A DNA stretch of 64,000 nucleotides. Source: Membranipora membranacea (taxonomy: Eukaryota; Bryozoa; Gymnolaemata; Cheilostomatida; Membraniporidae). The DNA lies in NCBI GenBank assembly GCA_914767715.1, contig OU612065.1, positions 30,380,001 to 30,444,000 of the forward strand, given 5' to 3'. Made by a program: the position numbers and the translations under genes. This document shows, in pieces, positions 1 through 12,183 of this stretch (position 1 is its first letter; every line of letters begins with the position of its first letter). The notes beneath the pieces are model-generated. The model saw only the letters and a list, made by a program, of their open reading frames with translations, did no database searches and was not told where the DNA came from.

Positions 1-165
1 AACCATAATGGAATATGTTTTTGAGGATTGTGTACACAATGACAAGGAGCGGATAACTACAGACTGAGAATACAGATACAACATTACAACAATGCTTGTT
101 GACAAACTCAACCAGTTCTCTAGATGGTAGAGCATGTTTGTATAGATTTAGCCCTGCGTTCTCAC

Positions 166-3100
166 CTGAATCTTGTTTATGGCTTAGCCATGTGAATGAT
201 TGGCTGCTGTTACCGGCACTGGATATGTAATGTAGAGGTACCTCCCATTTGTATCTAAATAAAATATTTATTCATGATAAGAATTCCTCGAAATAATAAA
301 ATAATAATTGTAATTTCTAGGTACGTTATGGATAACATCCGTCCAGGATGATATCGTCTGCCAGATGAAATAGTGCATGAAAAAAATCCCATCCCATCCC
401 AACTCTTCGTTTCCCTATCACAATAGACACTCCTATTTTAATTGTGATGGAAATTCAAACTTTGTGAGATGCAGCTATCAAGACCAAGAGGAGCTATGCT
501 GCTCAAATTTTAGAATGCAGCTAAGAATAGTTCACACCATAAATATCATAGCTGAAAAGTGTATCTCATGTAGAGTATCATCAAGCAGAGCGAAACGGAG
601 AAAGTTATCCTCTCTTGGGTACAGGTACTGGGACTCTAAACATGACGCACCCTATACCCATGCCATGCCCACAGGAGACCTGGCTACTTTTTATATCAAA
701 GAGGCAGAGGGATCTTTTTACTGCATGTGAGGAATAGAACCTGGTCCTCAAAGAGCACAAGTCTGTACCCATAACCATTAGACCATGTTGAATAAACTTA
801 CTGAAATGGAGATTCTGGCCACTCAGTTGTCTCATCAGGATCTTTATACAGCTGCTGGGTGGCTGTGATGTTATTAGTTGCTGCATTGAAGCTTATTGTA
901 ATAAGTGGGAATCCACTCTGTTTTGTCCAAGTATCCATAATAAGCTCCACGTCCCATTGGTCAATGTTCTCACCGATACTTTCCCACAGCTGGTAAGTCT
1001 TAGTGTTACCAAATCTGTATCTCTTCATATACGCCTAAAAAGTCACAGTTTACAGTCGAATATATTTTTAAAGCTAGCTTCCCTTGTAAAACCCCAAATA
1101 TATAAGAAAAGTGACACTAACGACTTTGAAACCTAGTCGTCACTATAAACCTCTTCCTAAACAGCACCTAGGTGCAGTCATCGTCTACATAGACGGACAG
1201 CAGCAACAGCATATTAAATTATGGTGAAAACTAAATCATGTATCTGTTTGGCTGAAATCATGACATATTGTATTGAACAAAAATACCAGCTGTATGTATA
1301 TACGGTTTTACAACTTGTCTCCCCTGACATCTAAGGAGGATAACCCTAGATATTTGTGTAATGTATAACTCGGTAATATGAATTATGTTGCAGATCGATG
1401 AAGAAAAGGGTGTCTTAAAAACCTTTAAATTGTTCTAAATTTCTAAAGTTCATAAAGAGTTTCAACGTCGATGAGACTCTTGGTGTGTTGCTCTGAAATT
1501 ATCTTCAACCAGTGACAGTAACAGAAAGACACTGTACAACTTACTGTTAGTCCTTGTTTGAACTTTTCTTCTCCAACAAAAGCTTGAAGCATCCTGATTA
1601 CTGAGGCTCCCTGTGGTAATAAAAATATGTGATAGCTCAGATTAAATTAACGCTTTACTGCAGATCTGCCTGAGGTAAAGACTCCTTCCTCAGACATTTG
1701 ATTTCGGCATTACAAGATATTTTTTAATCAATCTGCTGTCCTCCACTAGTAGTCAGAATTTCCTTTACTCAGTTTTTAGTATTTTTTGTTATCTACTCCC
1801 CATGCAACAGTACAAACACCCAAATCTTGCAGCACACTTAATGTTGTGACGCAATAAACCGACCAACCAATCAAATCCATGGCGATGCATTTATTCAGTG
1901 TAAATGTTACATTTGTCTCATGGTATGCTGCACACCGATATGATAAGAGTTGCCGTTATAACATTTTGGCTCAAATCTGTGATGAGTACCATATTAAAAT
2001 CTACCTTGTTGTAGGAGATGCTATCGAACACAGCAGTTATCTCCTCCGGTCTGTTAACTGGTACTATGATAGGATGGGAGCTAGCTACAGAATCCTCAGG
2101 CATCACTGTGTATATTTCTAATGGTGCAAACTGACTGAACTAAAATACAAGGATGTATATGCAATTATACAATTCTCATACTCAATGTCTGTTGCCAGCT
2201 CTAGGCTATTCCCATTCTGCTGGCTGGCTCAAGTGGGAGCAACTCCAAAATACAGGACAATTGAATGCCTGGTTTGATCATGCCTTGATCTAATATGTCA
2301 ACATAATGTGTTGGTGTGAACCGTCACTGCAGTTTGACTAACTTAATCAATACTCATTGCTCTCTGATTTCAAAACTATCAGTTGGTTACATTTATATAT
2401 CAATTTGTCATTCATGTGCTCAAACTTTGTGAGGGTCGGTGTTAGCGGCATTCAATTATCACCCTCCTCCCCCACCCTGTATTTACAAATGAAATGCCAC
2501 TAACAGCAACCTGGACAAGGTTTGAGCGCATAAACTGATAAATCTTCATACTTGTCTCTGTACTAGTTATCACCAAGTGAACTAGTGTGAGTGATATAAA
2601 TAGGGTGTGTGAAAAAGCAAAAAAAACTGCAGAAAGAAGTTTCCAATGCTATCAAGTTTAACTTTCATTTCAAAATCGGGGTAATGAATGTGTAAAAAAA
2701 TGTCCCATCTGTTTATTTATCCTAATCTAATATGTAGAGATATTGTCTTACCACTTCCATTTGTGGTTCGAAAGGTTCGGTACCAACGTAAGACATGAAT
2801 GTAGCAAATCCTTCATTCAGCCATAGATCGTCCCACCAGTCCATTGTCACAATGTTACCAAACCACTGTAATCAAGAAGACCAGTAACTGTATCATTTCA
2901 TTGGTAGAATGTAATAGACATCTAAACAATAGCAGCTTGCCGCCATCATACGCCCATGCAGCCAACCACCAAGACTGAGCATATGAAAGGTCTCATCAGT
3001 TGTAAGAGGCAATATCTTCGATATGTATTTCAGAATTATTCACTCTCACCACCAGTTTTCATTGCATGGTATAACCGTTAACATATAAATACTATAGAAT

Positions 3101-6100
3101 TTATATGTTTATGGCCTATGGGTATAACATATGCAGTCATTTGTGTAAATATAACATATGATATAATATATAATATATATATAATGATATGTTATATATA
3201 TATATATATAATGTATGCTAAATAATATAATAATTATAACATAATACATGCCTGATGAGCAAGTTCATGAGCGACGACTTCAGCTATTCTCTGTTTGTTT
3301 GCAGGCGATGAGACACCCTCCTTGTACAGTAGGTTAGTCTCCCGATATGTAATCAGGCCCCAGTGCTCCATAGCACCGGATACAAAGTCTGGTATCGCTA
3401 TCATGTCTTAAAGTATACAGAAACATTATGTGCTAATATCGTGATGCTATGCAGAATAGCTATTGAACTTGGTTCAAAAGTTGTGCCCTCTCGAAATAAG
3501 AGAAGGCATGCAACGATTTGAAAGTTATCAGAGGAGTTTCAGATTTGGTTGAAAAAAGGTAACAACAAATCAATCCAATGTGTAGGAATAATGTCATGAA
3601 TTAATGTCCAGTAATATTGCTTGACTTATGTTGGGTCGTTAATGCCTGAACGGTGATGTTCATATATATCAGTGCGTGTTTTCTATATAAATGTTTGTCA
3701 TCAAACTATGGGATTGATGCAAATTTGCCTACCTACCCATTTTGGGAAGGGGATAATCCAGACCAAAGTAATCCTCAAAGTAGTCTGTTACATCCGCTCC
3801 AAACTGCAGAGAGTAATCAATCTGATCTTCACTGCCTTCGACTGCATACACTCTGAACTACAACAACAAAATAGTGTGCTAAAAATATCCCAGAATGCAA
3901 TGCAGGTCCCACCACAACATAACTACACACTGAACTACTACAAACAAAAGAGCATGCTAGAAACATCCCAGAATGCAGTGCAGGTCCTACCACAACATAA
4001 CTACACTCTGAACTACAACAAACAAAAGAGCATCCTGGAAACATACCAGAATGCGATGCAGGTCCCTAGGAATTTAGTAAGGGCAGATATATCATATGAG
4101 AGTTTATTCTGATCTGCCTTGGAGTTCCAGGCTAAAGTTGCATTATGGGATCGTGACCCATGCCTTCATCCTCATCCGGATGTTCACAATTATGACCACT
4201 CGTGTTTAAGATATTAAACTCTTGACATATTTTTGTTCTCCTCAAACTCAAAGTTTACCTTTGAGTATAGCTGCTATTCACTGACAAGAGGGTAACCTGG
4301 TACTATCCACAATAATCTGATAGGTGAAGTGAAGTAGCTTCGTCCAGTTTGAAGAGCTAGAGATGATTTGATTTAAGCGTATTTTATCATCACTTCTTCA
4401 AAATTGAAAATGATGCTTGAGGAACTGAAGAGTTGGGAGGTGCTACAGTGTTCCACCCGACTCAGCGTGGTACCTGGGGTCAAAATTTTGGCACCGGTCA
4501 AAGTTCAATTCTTTCAGTTTTCATTGATGACTTACTGGTTTTCCGGATTTCTGAAGTATTTTCTCCTTATATGAGCATTTACAGACAATGAAACAAGCCA
4601 GATATGTACTCATAGGTACGGACTTCTCAAATGTTGTAGATGTGAGTCCATCAGGTCGCTCAACGGTGGCCTGAAATATAGATTATCATTGAGCAATGAA
4701 TTGACTTTAACTGCAAACTGACATGTTCAAAGCTGATTCTTTAGAACCATATTTTCCATCTGCAGAACATGCAATTTGGTAAGGATACAGTTTGAGATGT
4801 CAGATAATTAAATCTAGCATTGGTTCCTTGCTTGTTTTAAAAGACAGGGTGGAGAGTGCCCTGTCCGACGTCGCTATAGGGGTACAGCATCGTAGCTTAC
4901 CTGCACAGGCATATTTGAGAGAGGAGTAAAGTCAGCTTGGTGTACTAGAGTTGTGGTATAAGTCGCCTTTAGATTTGGCTCATCGAAACAGGGGAAAGCT
5001 TTCCTGGCATCTACTGGCTCAAACTTTGAAGTCGCCATCGACCTGAGACCATAGAGAAAATTATATTTGTCATACATCAGTTTAGAGTCAACCTTTCTTT
5101 TTGAGTTGTTGAGTCGAGTTTATTGGTACACTCAGAATTATCATTTGAAGTGGGTAACATTAATGATAGTACTTGAATGTTTACAGCATTCAGATGTGAC
5201 CAAAATTTGTGTTCAGAATTATAGTAATTCATATCAAATGTAAAAAGACTGCTATTTCTCTTCTCCGTCCTTGCTTTCTTAGGTCTAAAAACAGTATGGC
5301 ATCTAGAGGATCTCCTGGAATTATTGAAAATGATTCTAATTATCATATTTTAATTTGAAGTTGTTGACAGTATAGCCGCTGTGAAATCACTGGGTTTTTT
5401 TTAGAACTGCCATCCATTATCCAGCACATTGATAATGACATTGATGACACTTTACATTGGCAACACTTTACTCATGTGTTACAGCAATGCCGGATGTATA
5501 AATTATAAAGTCTAAGGATTAATTTTTTTCTGTTTTTTATTTTCATGCCCAGGTTGCCTTCCTTACTTATATTGTGATGAAACCTCTAAAGGTCGCCTCT
5601 AATTCTTAGAAGATGATCATTGGTTCAGTAATAAAGATTATATATAGTCATTGCTGAATTTCATATTAATTTCGACTGATTTGAGTTTATAATGACGCAC
5701 TTTCACCAATTATTACATCATTTAAAAATTAAATAAAAATTATAATTTATTCACATATATGACTGCAGAGAGAGGACTCAACTCCCCTCCCCCAATACTG
5801 AGGTGAGTGGTCGTACAGATTATGTTTACATGACATTATTGTTATATGAATATAACTACCGAGACACAAGCTTAGAATTATACCACAAAGTTCTGAAGGC
5901 CTCTGGGATACCAGACGGGGAAGGCGGTCCTGGGTTTAGCACATAATACTTATTTAGGATATGACCGTAGGCATATAGTATGGATATTTCCTTACTCTAT
6001 GCTACGGTCTAGGTTCTAGCATATAACTGGACATAGAGCATTTTTGAGCTTTACACCCAACTCTTCCTCCTATTTTGTAAACAACAAGCTTTGATAATGT

Positions 6101-8458
6101 GCCAGATAGCAAACAAATATTGATGATCTTTCCAATCATAATAATATTGTTATCTCCTAATGTCCTCACCCAAATCAAAATAAACTTTGGCAGAGTTGCT
6201 GTAAAATGGCATTCCATCAAAGAACAAACAACGCTATCATATTATCTTTGATGATTGGGCTCCTACTACTGTGATGACACAAGATACAAGAAGATCAACT
6301 AGCAAACCGCACTCACATTACAACCTCTTGCAGATAATAGGAGGAAAATAATAAAGTTGAGAAATCATAGACTGAGGAACATAGAGTTTGTAAACATAGG
6401 ATATTCCATATTTTATTACTACAGGCCATCGCTTCCTTATTTCACAAAAACAAAACCGGGAGGGTTTACTGACTTGGTGTTGTTGGCATAGAACGCCTTG
6501 TAGAAGCCGACAATGCCGTTAGACAGCGATCCATTGAACATGATAGACATCAGTACGGTGGAGGACTCTTCAATAACTGTGTTTGTCTTGACAACCCAGA
6601 ACTGATTGGGCTCATAGCTCCACTCCTCGCTAACCCCGTAGTCTTTAAGTGGGTCCTTCTTGCTTCTCACTGACATAACTAAAATGGGGGAAAGAGGGAG
6701 AAAAATCAAATGAAAAGAAATGCTCTAGAAGGATGCTGCTTCAAACCATCGCTGGTCAAATAATTTTTTGAAACTCCAGCCTATGTTCATTCTCCATTTT
6801 TTATTCAATTATGCACTCCCAAAAAGGATCTTGTATTTTATGCAATATCAGATGATGTAAAAGGTAACTACTCGTTTCGTCACTTTTGGAACCCAATCAA
6901 CATTCCAGAGTCTACCATACGCAATGTAAGGAACTGATTTCGAGTGTTCGGTAGCTGCCACCCAAAATTGTGGCGGCTTTTGGTTGATGGTGTGAGGTCG
7001 AGTGTAAACTCAATCTAGCTGGCCTTGAATCAGTGGACTCATCACATCTAGCATTGTGATAAGCATGGGAGGCAAAGCATGGGAGGCGAACTATTGGTTG
7101 TCCTAAGGTATCTTGGGCCGCTGAGATAAGGCTTACTGAGCCACATCCTACTTTTAACTGAGAAAATACAGTAAATAATAATAAATCCTGTATTTATGGT
7201 GGAGGTAGAGATTCTACTATTGATAGATTAGAGATGATGACAACAACAGCAAGATCAAAACCGTCCAGTACCAGAGAATGGTTAATATGAAAAAGTTTCT
7301 ATTCTTACAGCTTTAACTTCAGTGCCTTACTAGTAGGAGGTGGCTCAGTTGGTTGGAGCGCATTAGCATAAGCATGCAAATATTGTAGGTCGTGGGTTTG
7401 AATCCCACTGCAGTCCATCAACTACTCATGTTTGGTTAAACCCCAGGTGTGCTCCGACCTGCCTGCATAGCCCCTAAGGCAACTTGTATCTCGCCGCCCA
7501 TGCTTCGGGATGTGACATGATATATGACAACTTGTTTTCAATCAACCCCTATTTAATAAAAAATTTTAATAATTAAATTAAATTTAATCTACTAGACTCA
7601 CCTTTACAGTCAAGATATTTAATGTGGACCATCAGGTATTGAGTGGCTTGCTTCACATCGATCTCGATGGTGACATTCCCATAGAACTCAGAGTTATCTC
7701 CGTAGAAATCTGGATACAGTGTGAGATCGTAGTGAATGGGTACTGTATACTTCGGTAAGTGTAGATTCATCCATGGCTGCGTACCTGGTAAGAAATCTCC
7801 GCTGCCTGGGGGCCCTGGTGTTGTTGTTGTTGTCTCTCCTCCACCCTGCTTTCCTGCATCGCCGGCGCTGTCCGCATCATTTGTGGTCTGAGCCGCAGCT
7901 CCTTTACCGTACCAGCAGGCAATACCTACAACAGCTATCGCTATAGCTCCCGCTACACACAGCGCTCCTAGCTTAGCCCTGCAACAGAAAAATATCCCAT
8001 CCTTTGCTTACCACCTTTCACACAAAGTGTCATATAGAATTAGCAATGGATTATGGAAATGTCTTGATGAGCATTGTCCCAAAATTTAGCAAAGCTCTGG
8101 CTCTACCTAGCTAGAAAAAGGGATTATAAACCAAATACGTAGAAGCCTTGCCCCCCCCCCCCTCTTTCCTCTAGCTTATACCCTGCAGGATAAAGACTTT
8201 TTAGATGATGAAATTAATTTTAGTATCCTCAGTTTATGACGTTTAATTGAAACTGGCCTTCAATATAAAAAAATATGAAAAAGGAAAAAAAACTAAATAA
8301 TCTTCTAGTTTTTATTTTAGTGATTTTACCATCAGGCATCAGCGAATTAACAAAAGCTAAATTCTCCGTCCCTAGATTTCAGAAGTAACAGGCATTTGCT
8401 GTTTCTCCATGATAGAATAAACACTGACTTACTTTGTTATTAGGATGGAAGAGCCCAT
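166..8458 (-). CDS. M1-family membrane aminopeptidase (aminopeptidase N-like), 5' complete, 3' end outside window
   Basis: Zinc ectopeptidase that removes N-terminal residues from peptides. Exons (minus strand, high to low): 8458-8433, 7978-7602, 6678-6474, 5042-4901, 4670-4536, 3857-3737, 3406-3252, 2865-2752, 2130-2005, 1610-1545, 1034-802, 254-166; phases agree throughout and give about 596 residues. Exon 1 encodes only MGSSILITK; exon 2 gives a hydrophobic anchor (residues about 12-31) and a Thr/Gly/Pro-rich stalk, so a type II membrane protein with a short cytoplasmic end. MGSS could allow N-myristoylation (inference). Seen: zinc site HELAHQ (H382, E383, H386) with E405 in NEGFA at the usual spacing, proton-donor Tyr465 in DSISY, and [20 protein letters not shown]. 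The GAMEN motif reads GAMEH (346-350). The last exon (YKWEVPL) opens the C-terminal domain; some 300 residues normally follow, to the left of the window. Exact subfamily is not determined; the 26-nt first exon is the least certain part. Confidence 0.93.
725..790 (-). repeat. tRNA-like SINE head (A and B box) in aminopeptidase intron
   Basis: Read on the minus strand this segment has an A-box-like TGGTCTAATGGTTATGGG and a B-box-like CAGGTTCTATTCC at tRNA spacing, but no full cloverleaf. It sits in the last intron visible of the aminopeptidase gene. Most likely a decayed tRNA-derived SINE; body and tail were not delimited. Confidence 0.45.
2190..2290. repeat. Degenerate member of the ~100-bp palindromic family (GCAACTCC / TTGATC ends)
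   Basis: Contains GGGAGCAACTCCAAAA followed by GGTTTGATCATGCCTTGATC, as in the copies at 19625, 24405 and 63024. The left arm is poorly preserved. Lies in an aminopeptidase intron. Confidence 0.4.
3158..3240. repeat. AT-rich microsatellite
   Basis: Run of ATAT and TATA steps with short palindromes, in the intron that follows the HELAHQ-encoding exon of the aminopeptidase. Nothing else seen here. Confidence 0.8.
3850..4066. repeat. 78-bp tandem repeat, about 2.7 copies, overlapping a splice acceptor
   Basis: The marker CAGAATGC recurs at 3891, 3969 and 4047, a period of 78. Each copy carries the pyrimidine-rich stretch which, at 3858-3870 on the minus strand, forms the real acceptor of aminopeptidase exon 6 (exon starts at 3857). 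The array also makes accidental open frames on both strands. Confidence 0.85.
5963..6009. repeat. Short palindromic element (PyrAC-type hairpin) in aminopeptidase intron
   Basis: Arms GACCGTAGgCATATAGTA and TACTCTATGCTACGGTC face each other around GGATATTTCC. The core resembles the hairpins at 43948, 46272 and 53832. Confidence 0.6.
7334..7570 (+). repeat. tRNA-derived SINE
   Basis: A box GGTGGCTCAGTTGGTTGG and B box GTGGGTTTGAATCCCACT are clear; the insert between them is too long for a tRNA, so this is a SINE head and not a gene. The body carries CCCAGGTGTGCTCCGACC, also found at 22625 (inverted) and, less exactly, at 60350. The element ends near an A/T-rich tail around 7550-7590, just before exon 2 of the aminopeptidase. 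Confidence 0.7.
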
Positions 8459-8660
8459 TCCTGGTGTACTTTACTGTGGCAAATGGTGAGCATAAATGAA
8501 TTATGCAGAGGGAGCAGATTTCTGATTGGCATATGACACTTGATATCTGATAGTTGCTTGTTTATGACAGATAAAGACCCCTCAATATCCTCTCTAGATT
8601 ACAAAGTGTACTGATCAGATTTCTATTATCTCAAGTACTAATGGAAGGAGAGAGAATCGC

Positions 8661-8855
8661 AGGGCCGTAGTTTTAGGGGAGGCAGAGAGGCACTGCCTCC
8701 CCTAGACAGCCAAATACAGTGGCCTAAAAACACTATAATTGAACTTCCATTTGCTTATTATATGCCTCAATTTCCTCGGGGAGGAGATTACTGGTGATGC
8801 CTCAGACACGCCTCAGACTTTTGCCTCCCCTACCATTTTTCTAAACTATGGCCCT
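8661..8855. mobile_element. MITE-like element, ~195 bp, with terminal inverted repeats
   Basis: Starts AGGGCCGTAGTTTTAGGGG and ends with the near reverse complement (CTAAACTATGGCCCT); GGGGAGGCA near the left end pairs with TGCCTCCCC on the right. A second copy lies at 9143-9345. No coding capacity, so non-autonomous. Upstream of the aminopeptidase start. Confidence 0.75.
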
Positions 8856-9142
8856 GAATCGTAATAAGCTCCGCTCATCTCATCTCCGCTCATATATCTT
8901 TTTATCTATAAAAGCTGTTTATATATTTTTACTCTCAGGCTATCTTTGAAGCTTAGTTTACTTCCAAAATCACAGACAGACTAACATTTACATTGTTGTT
9001 TATTTATACTGGTGGCATCCAAACACTAATTCCCTATGCATAAGATCATCTCAGATGGTTACCCTGGTATGTTAAAACGATTCTGAATGTGGTTCAGCTT
9101 AATTTGGTCATTACTATTCCGATTGGAATGTTATGTCAGGTC

Positions 9143-9345
9143 AGGCCGTAGTCTAGGGGAGGCAGGGCCCCGAGGATGATAAAAAAAGTGGCCTAAAAAC
9201 ATTGTAGTTGAACAATCCATGTGAGAATAATTCATTTCGAACTTTCATTTGCTATTTATACATCTTATGCGGTATCAAACCTTGTGTTTCTTTGTGCGCA
9301 TGATGGTTATTGCCTTCCCTACCGTTTTTCTTAAAATACCGCCCT
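9143..9345. mobile_element. Second, more diverged copy of the 195-bp MITE
   Basis: Shares AGGCCGTAGTCTAGGGGAGG, GTGGCCTAAAAACA and TTGCCTTCCCTACC with 8661-8855 in the same order and orientation. Confidence 0.7.
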
Positions 9346-9784
9346 GTATGTTATGTGGTCTGCTCAATTGCAACCAGAAAATGTTACCTCTGGTGGCCAC
9401 TAACCTTGTTTCTGATGAGAGTAAGACTAGGACTTGATTAAGGGATGTAGCTATACACAATGGTTCATTTTTTATTAAAACAAGGTCATAATCATTAGGT
9501 ACTTCATAACATATTCGCATACTTGTTAACTGAACAAAAATTGCACTGCATAATAATTAACAAATACTCTGCCTTGGAAGCAGATCAAATTCCTTCTATT
9601 TTCCTCTTTTTTTTGCACCTATATTAATTTTTTCATTTGGTGAATTACTATGATCTTTTGCGATACAATGAGTTTTGATAAAAATACTATTATATTTCGG
9701 CGCATATTTTATTCCCTAGTCATTGGCTATGGTTAACTATTAATAATATAATATATATATAATAATAATAATATTATCAACTTT

Positions 9785-9945
9785 ATTTGCTATTCAAGGC
9801 CCTTTTCGGGCAAATGAGAATATGCTTACAGTGGCTATTGACCGGAGAGCTCACCTCCTTTAGCAGAATGGGTAGTAACCGGGATTCGAACCTGCAACTC
9901 TCAGATTGAAAAGCCCGAATCCTAACCACTGCCATGTCTTGACAA
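9785..9945 (-). repeat. tRNA-derived SINE, inverted copy (same family as 52851)
   Basis: On the minus strand: GTGGTTAGGATTCGGGC, AATCTGAGAGTTGCAGG, TTCGAATCCCGGTTACTACC, then GGAGGTGAGCTCTCCGG, in the order seen on the plus strand at 52851-52960. A and B boxes are present but the fold is not a tRNA. Confidence 0.8.
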
Positions 9946-10613
9946 GATTTGTTGGTTGGGAGGGGGGGGGGGGTGCTCAAGCTTACCAACAAAGCACGAG
10001 TCCAAAACAGATCAAGGATAACTATAATATGATATTTATACTCACATCAAACACTTTCACAATGTATGCGATCATATGTCAACAAGTCGTAAGCTCCTTG
10101 AAGTCTGTCTCCTATTAGTTAAAGAAGCATTGCTGATGGCTGTTTATGGTTTTCTAGGCATGAAGTATACAATTTAACTTTCAAATTTCGTGAATGACTG
10201 CCAGATTGACAAAACTAACGGTATGGTAATGCAGTCGATACTAAATCTGTGTCGTAGTTAATCACGCTCAAACCAAATAGGTTGAAAGCACACATAACTT
10301 TGGATGTCACTTGATTACATTGTTAATTATGGTGGTATTCCTCAATAAGCTGCATTCAATAAAACGTACCAGCAGATTGGTATTGATTGATAAATCTACC
10401 TGAAACTGAAAGTATTTCCACAGAAACACTGGGTTTACGAATTCTTCTATTCATTCCTCAAGCACCAACATAACATCTTGTACCGTGAGTTGAGGTTATC
10501 ATCGCTTTAGTATTTAGGAATACATCAACCAGAATCCATGCTCCTTCGAGTAAGACCATTTCTATGTTGATTTTTATCTGATAAAACAATTTGGTTTCTG
10601 CCATGGATACCAT

Positions 10614-10695
10614 CTATCCTGGCCAGGCTGTCGGGGATGGGTCGGGAGGGGTAGACAACCACCCACCCACCCCCGACAGCTTGCCCAGGCTAGAT
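10614..10695. repeat. Long hairpin (AGGCTGTCGGGG / CCCCGACAGC arms)
   Basis: Left arm CTGGCCAGGCTGTCGGGG and right arm CCCCGACAGCTTGCCCAGG pair with a few mismatches, and flanking ACCATCTAT / ATAGATACC-like bases extend the stem. Outer ends resemble the TAGCCTG hairpin family at 12829. Confidence 0.65.
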
Positions 10696-11102
10696 ACCAT
10701 CATCATCGTCGTCAGAGAAGACATTTTAGTATTCCTTTTAAATTACGCCTTGTTGATATTTCGTTATTTATTAACTGCAGCAGCAGCTGACAGGTGATTT
10801 TACTCAAATACGTATTGGAGTTGTCTACCTTTAACTTAAGGACAGACAAATACTAGTGTAGACTACACGTATGTAATTGTCTAAATCATTTAAGCAGAGT
10901 TTGCCTAGCATGGGCAGGCTAGAGTTTGCCGTTAACTCCCTGGTCCCGATGTATAACACTGTTTGTTCCCTCTGGTGTCGGGGTAATTGATAAAAAAATT
11001 CAGTATTAGGTATGCCAAATTAAGGATTAAGCTATCATACTACCAAACTCCTTGATACTACTGTGACTTTTGAAGACATTGTCTAATCTGAAAAAAATAA
11101 TG

Positions 11103-11147
11103 GCCTGTTTGTACCACCCACCGAACAAAGTATGTCAAGACAGGCTA
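11103..11147. repeat. TAGCCTGTCTTGACA hairpin family, truncated copy
   Basis: Right arm GTCAAGACAGGCTA intact; the left arm is reduced to GGCCTGTTTG. The CACCCACCGAACAAAG loop is like the copy at 12829. Confidence 0.55.
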
Positions 11148-11391
11148 GCTGTGCCTTAGAATTATATGGTTTGCTTTGAGGTGACAGTTACATATACGAC
11201 CAAATTGTAATATTACAGGCTATAACCAAGGAGTACTCCGTCCTCGCTATTACTCCTCGGTGAAAACAGTGATCGGAAAATTGGTTAAAGAACTGGGTAA
11301 ATGAGGTGTTCAAAAATCACCGACTCATTTTGAACAATTAAAACATTATCAGACCTGATCCTTGACCGCTGAGACTGCAGCGTTACTCTGG

Positions 11392-11632
11392 GGGGTCTTT
11401 CAATTAGAAACAGCCAAAATCGCGATCTGATCGCTCACTCACTGAGTGAGTGAGACCTGCTAGGGGTCTCGCTTTTAGATCGCTCACTCCTTGATGGAGC
11501 TATATAGATTCTGAGTGAGCGATCTGAGAACGAATTTATGTAATTGAAACACCAAGTGAGCGATAATTTTGAGCGATGTGATAGTGATAATCTGCTTTAG
11601 TAAAGCATCACTCTTTCTAATTGAAAGACCCC
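11392..11632. mobile_element. MITE, 241 bp, with 19-bp perfect terminal inverted repeats
   Basis: Begins GGGGTCTTTCAATTAGAAA and ends with its exact reverse complement. Inside, GATCGCTCACT and its complement AGTGAGCGATC recur about five times in both orientations, so the element can fold extensively. No open frame of note. Single copy seen in the window; target duplication not determined. Confidence 0.85.
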
Positions 11633-12183
11633 TCTTGGCAGTTTTGGATTTTTGCTGTTGATGTCATTGTTGGACTTTTCTTACCACACAAATATACCCA
11701 ATATAGTGTAGTGTCCTCAAATCCCGTTCTGCGTGTAAAAAGCACAAAAATCTTGATCCAGTCATTTGGAAGAGCATTGGCCAACCAAATACCATGGCTT
11801 GCATTGCAATATTGGTAAAACAAGATTTTTAAAATTTGGTAAAACTTGGTAAAACAAGATTTTTAAACCAATTCATTTCATTTAGTAAAGCGTAATAATA
11901 TATATCAATCAATCACATACTGTAAAAATTTTTCTCCCAACTGATTATCATTAAATATTTTTCTTTCTTTTTTGTTTTGTTTATGAGGTCAAAAAGTTGT
12001 TATTTTCCTTTGTTTATGACATAGTTATGCATATGAAAACCTCAATAAAAACATTATAATATAAATATAACATAAAACATTTTCTAAATCCTTGGTCTCA
12101 CAGAATCCGAATTTAGACTGATAATCGTTCACATCGCTAGCAACAACCAATCCTTGGTGAATCAAGTAGTGATACAAAATATT

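Larger units (their letters stand above)
8459..12183. other. Intergenic region between divergent aminopeptidase and EEF2K genes
   Basis: No exon could be supported here. It contains the two 195-bp MITE copies, an inverted SINE (9785-9945), a poly-G run (9962-9973), two hairpins (10614-10695, 11103-11147) and a 241-bp MITE (11392-11632). Promoters of both flanking genes should lie within it or just right of the tRNA; none can be pinpointed. Confidence 0.6.

Noticed and set aside
377-730. 117-residue plus-strand frame
   Set aside because: It lies in the aminopeptidase intron between exons 1034-802 and 254-166, has no similarity I recognise and no splice sites.
3672-4112. 146-residue plus-strand frame with [15 protein letters not shown] repeats
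   Set aside because: It is the 78-bp tandem repeat read antisense to aminopeptidase exon 6 and its upstream intron.
7334-7420. tRNA gene with good A and B boxes
   Set aside because: The distance between boxes and lack of an anticodon stem rule out a cloverleaf; it is the head of a SINE. The same reasoning applies at 725, 9840, 17452, 20440 and 52851.
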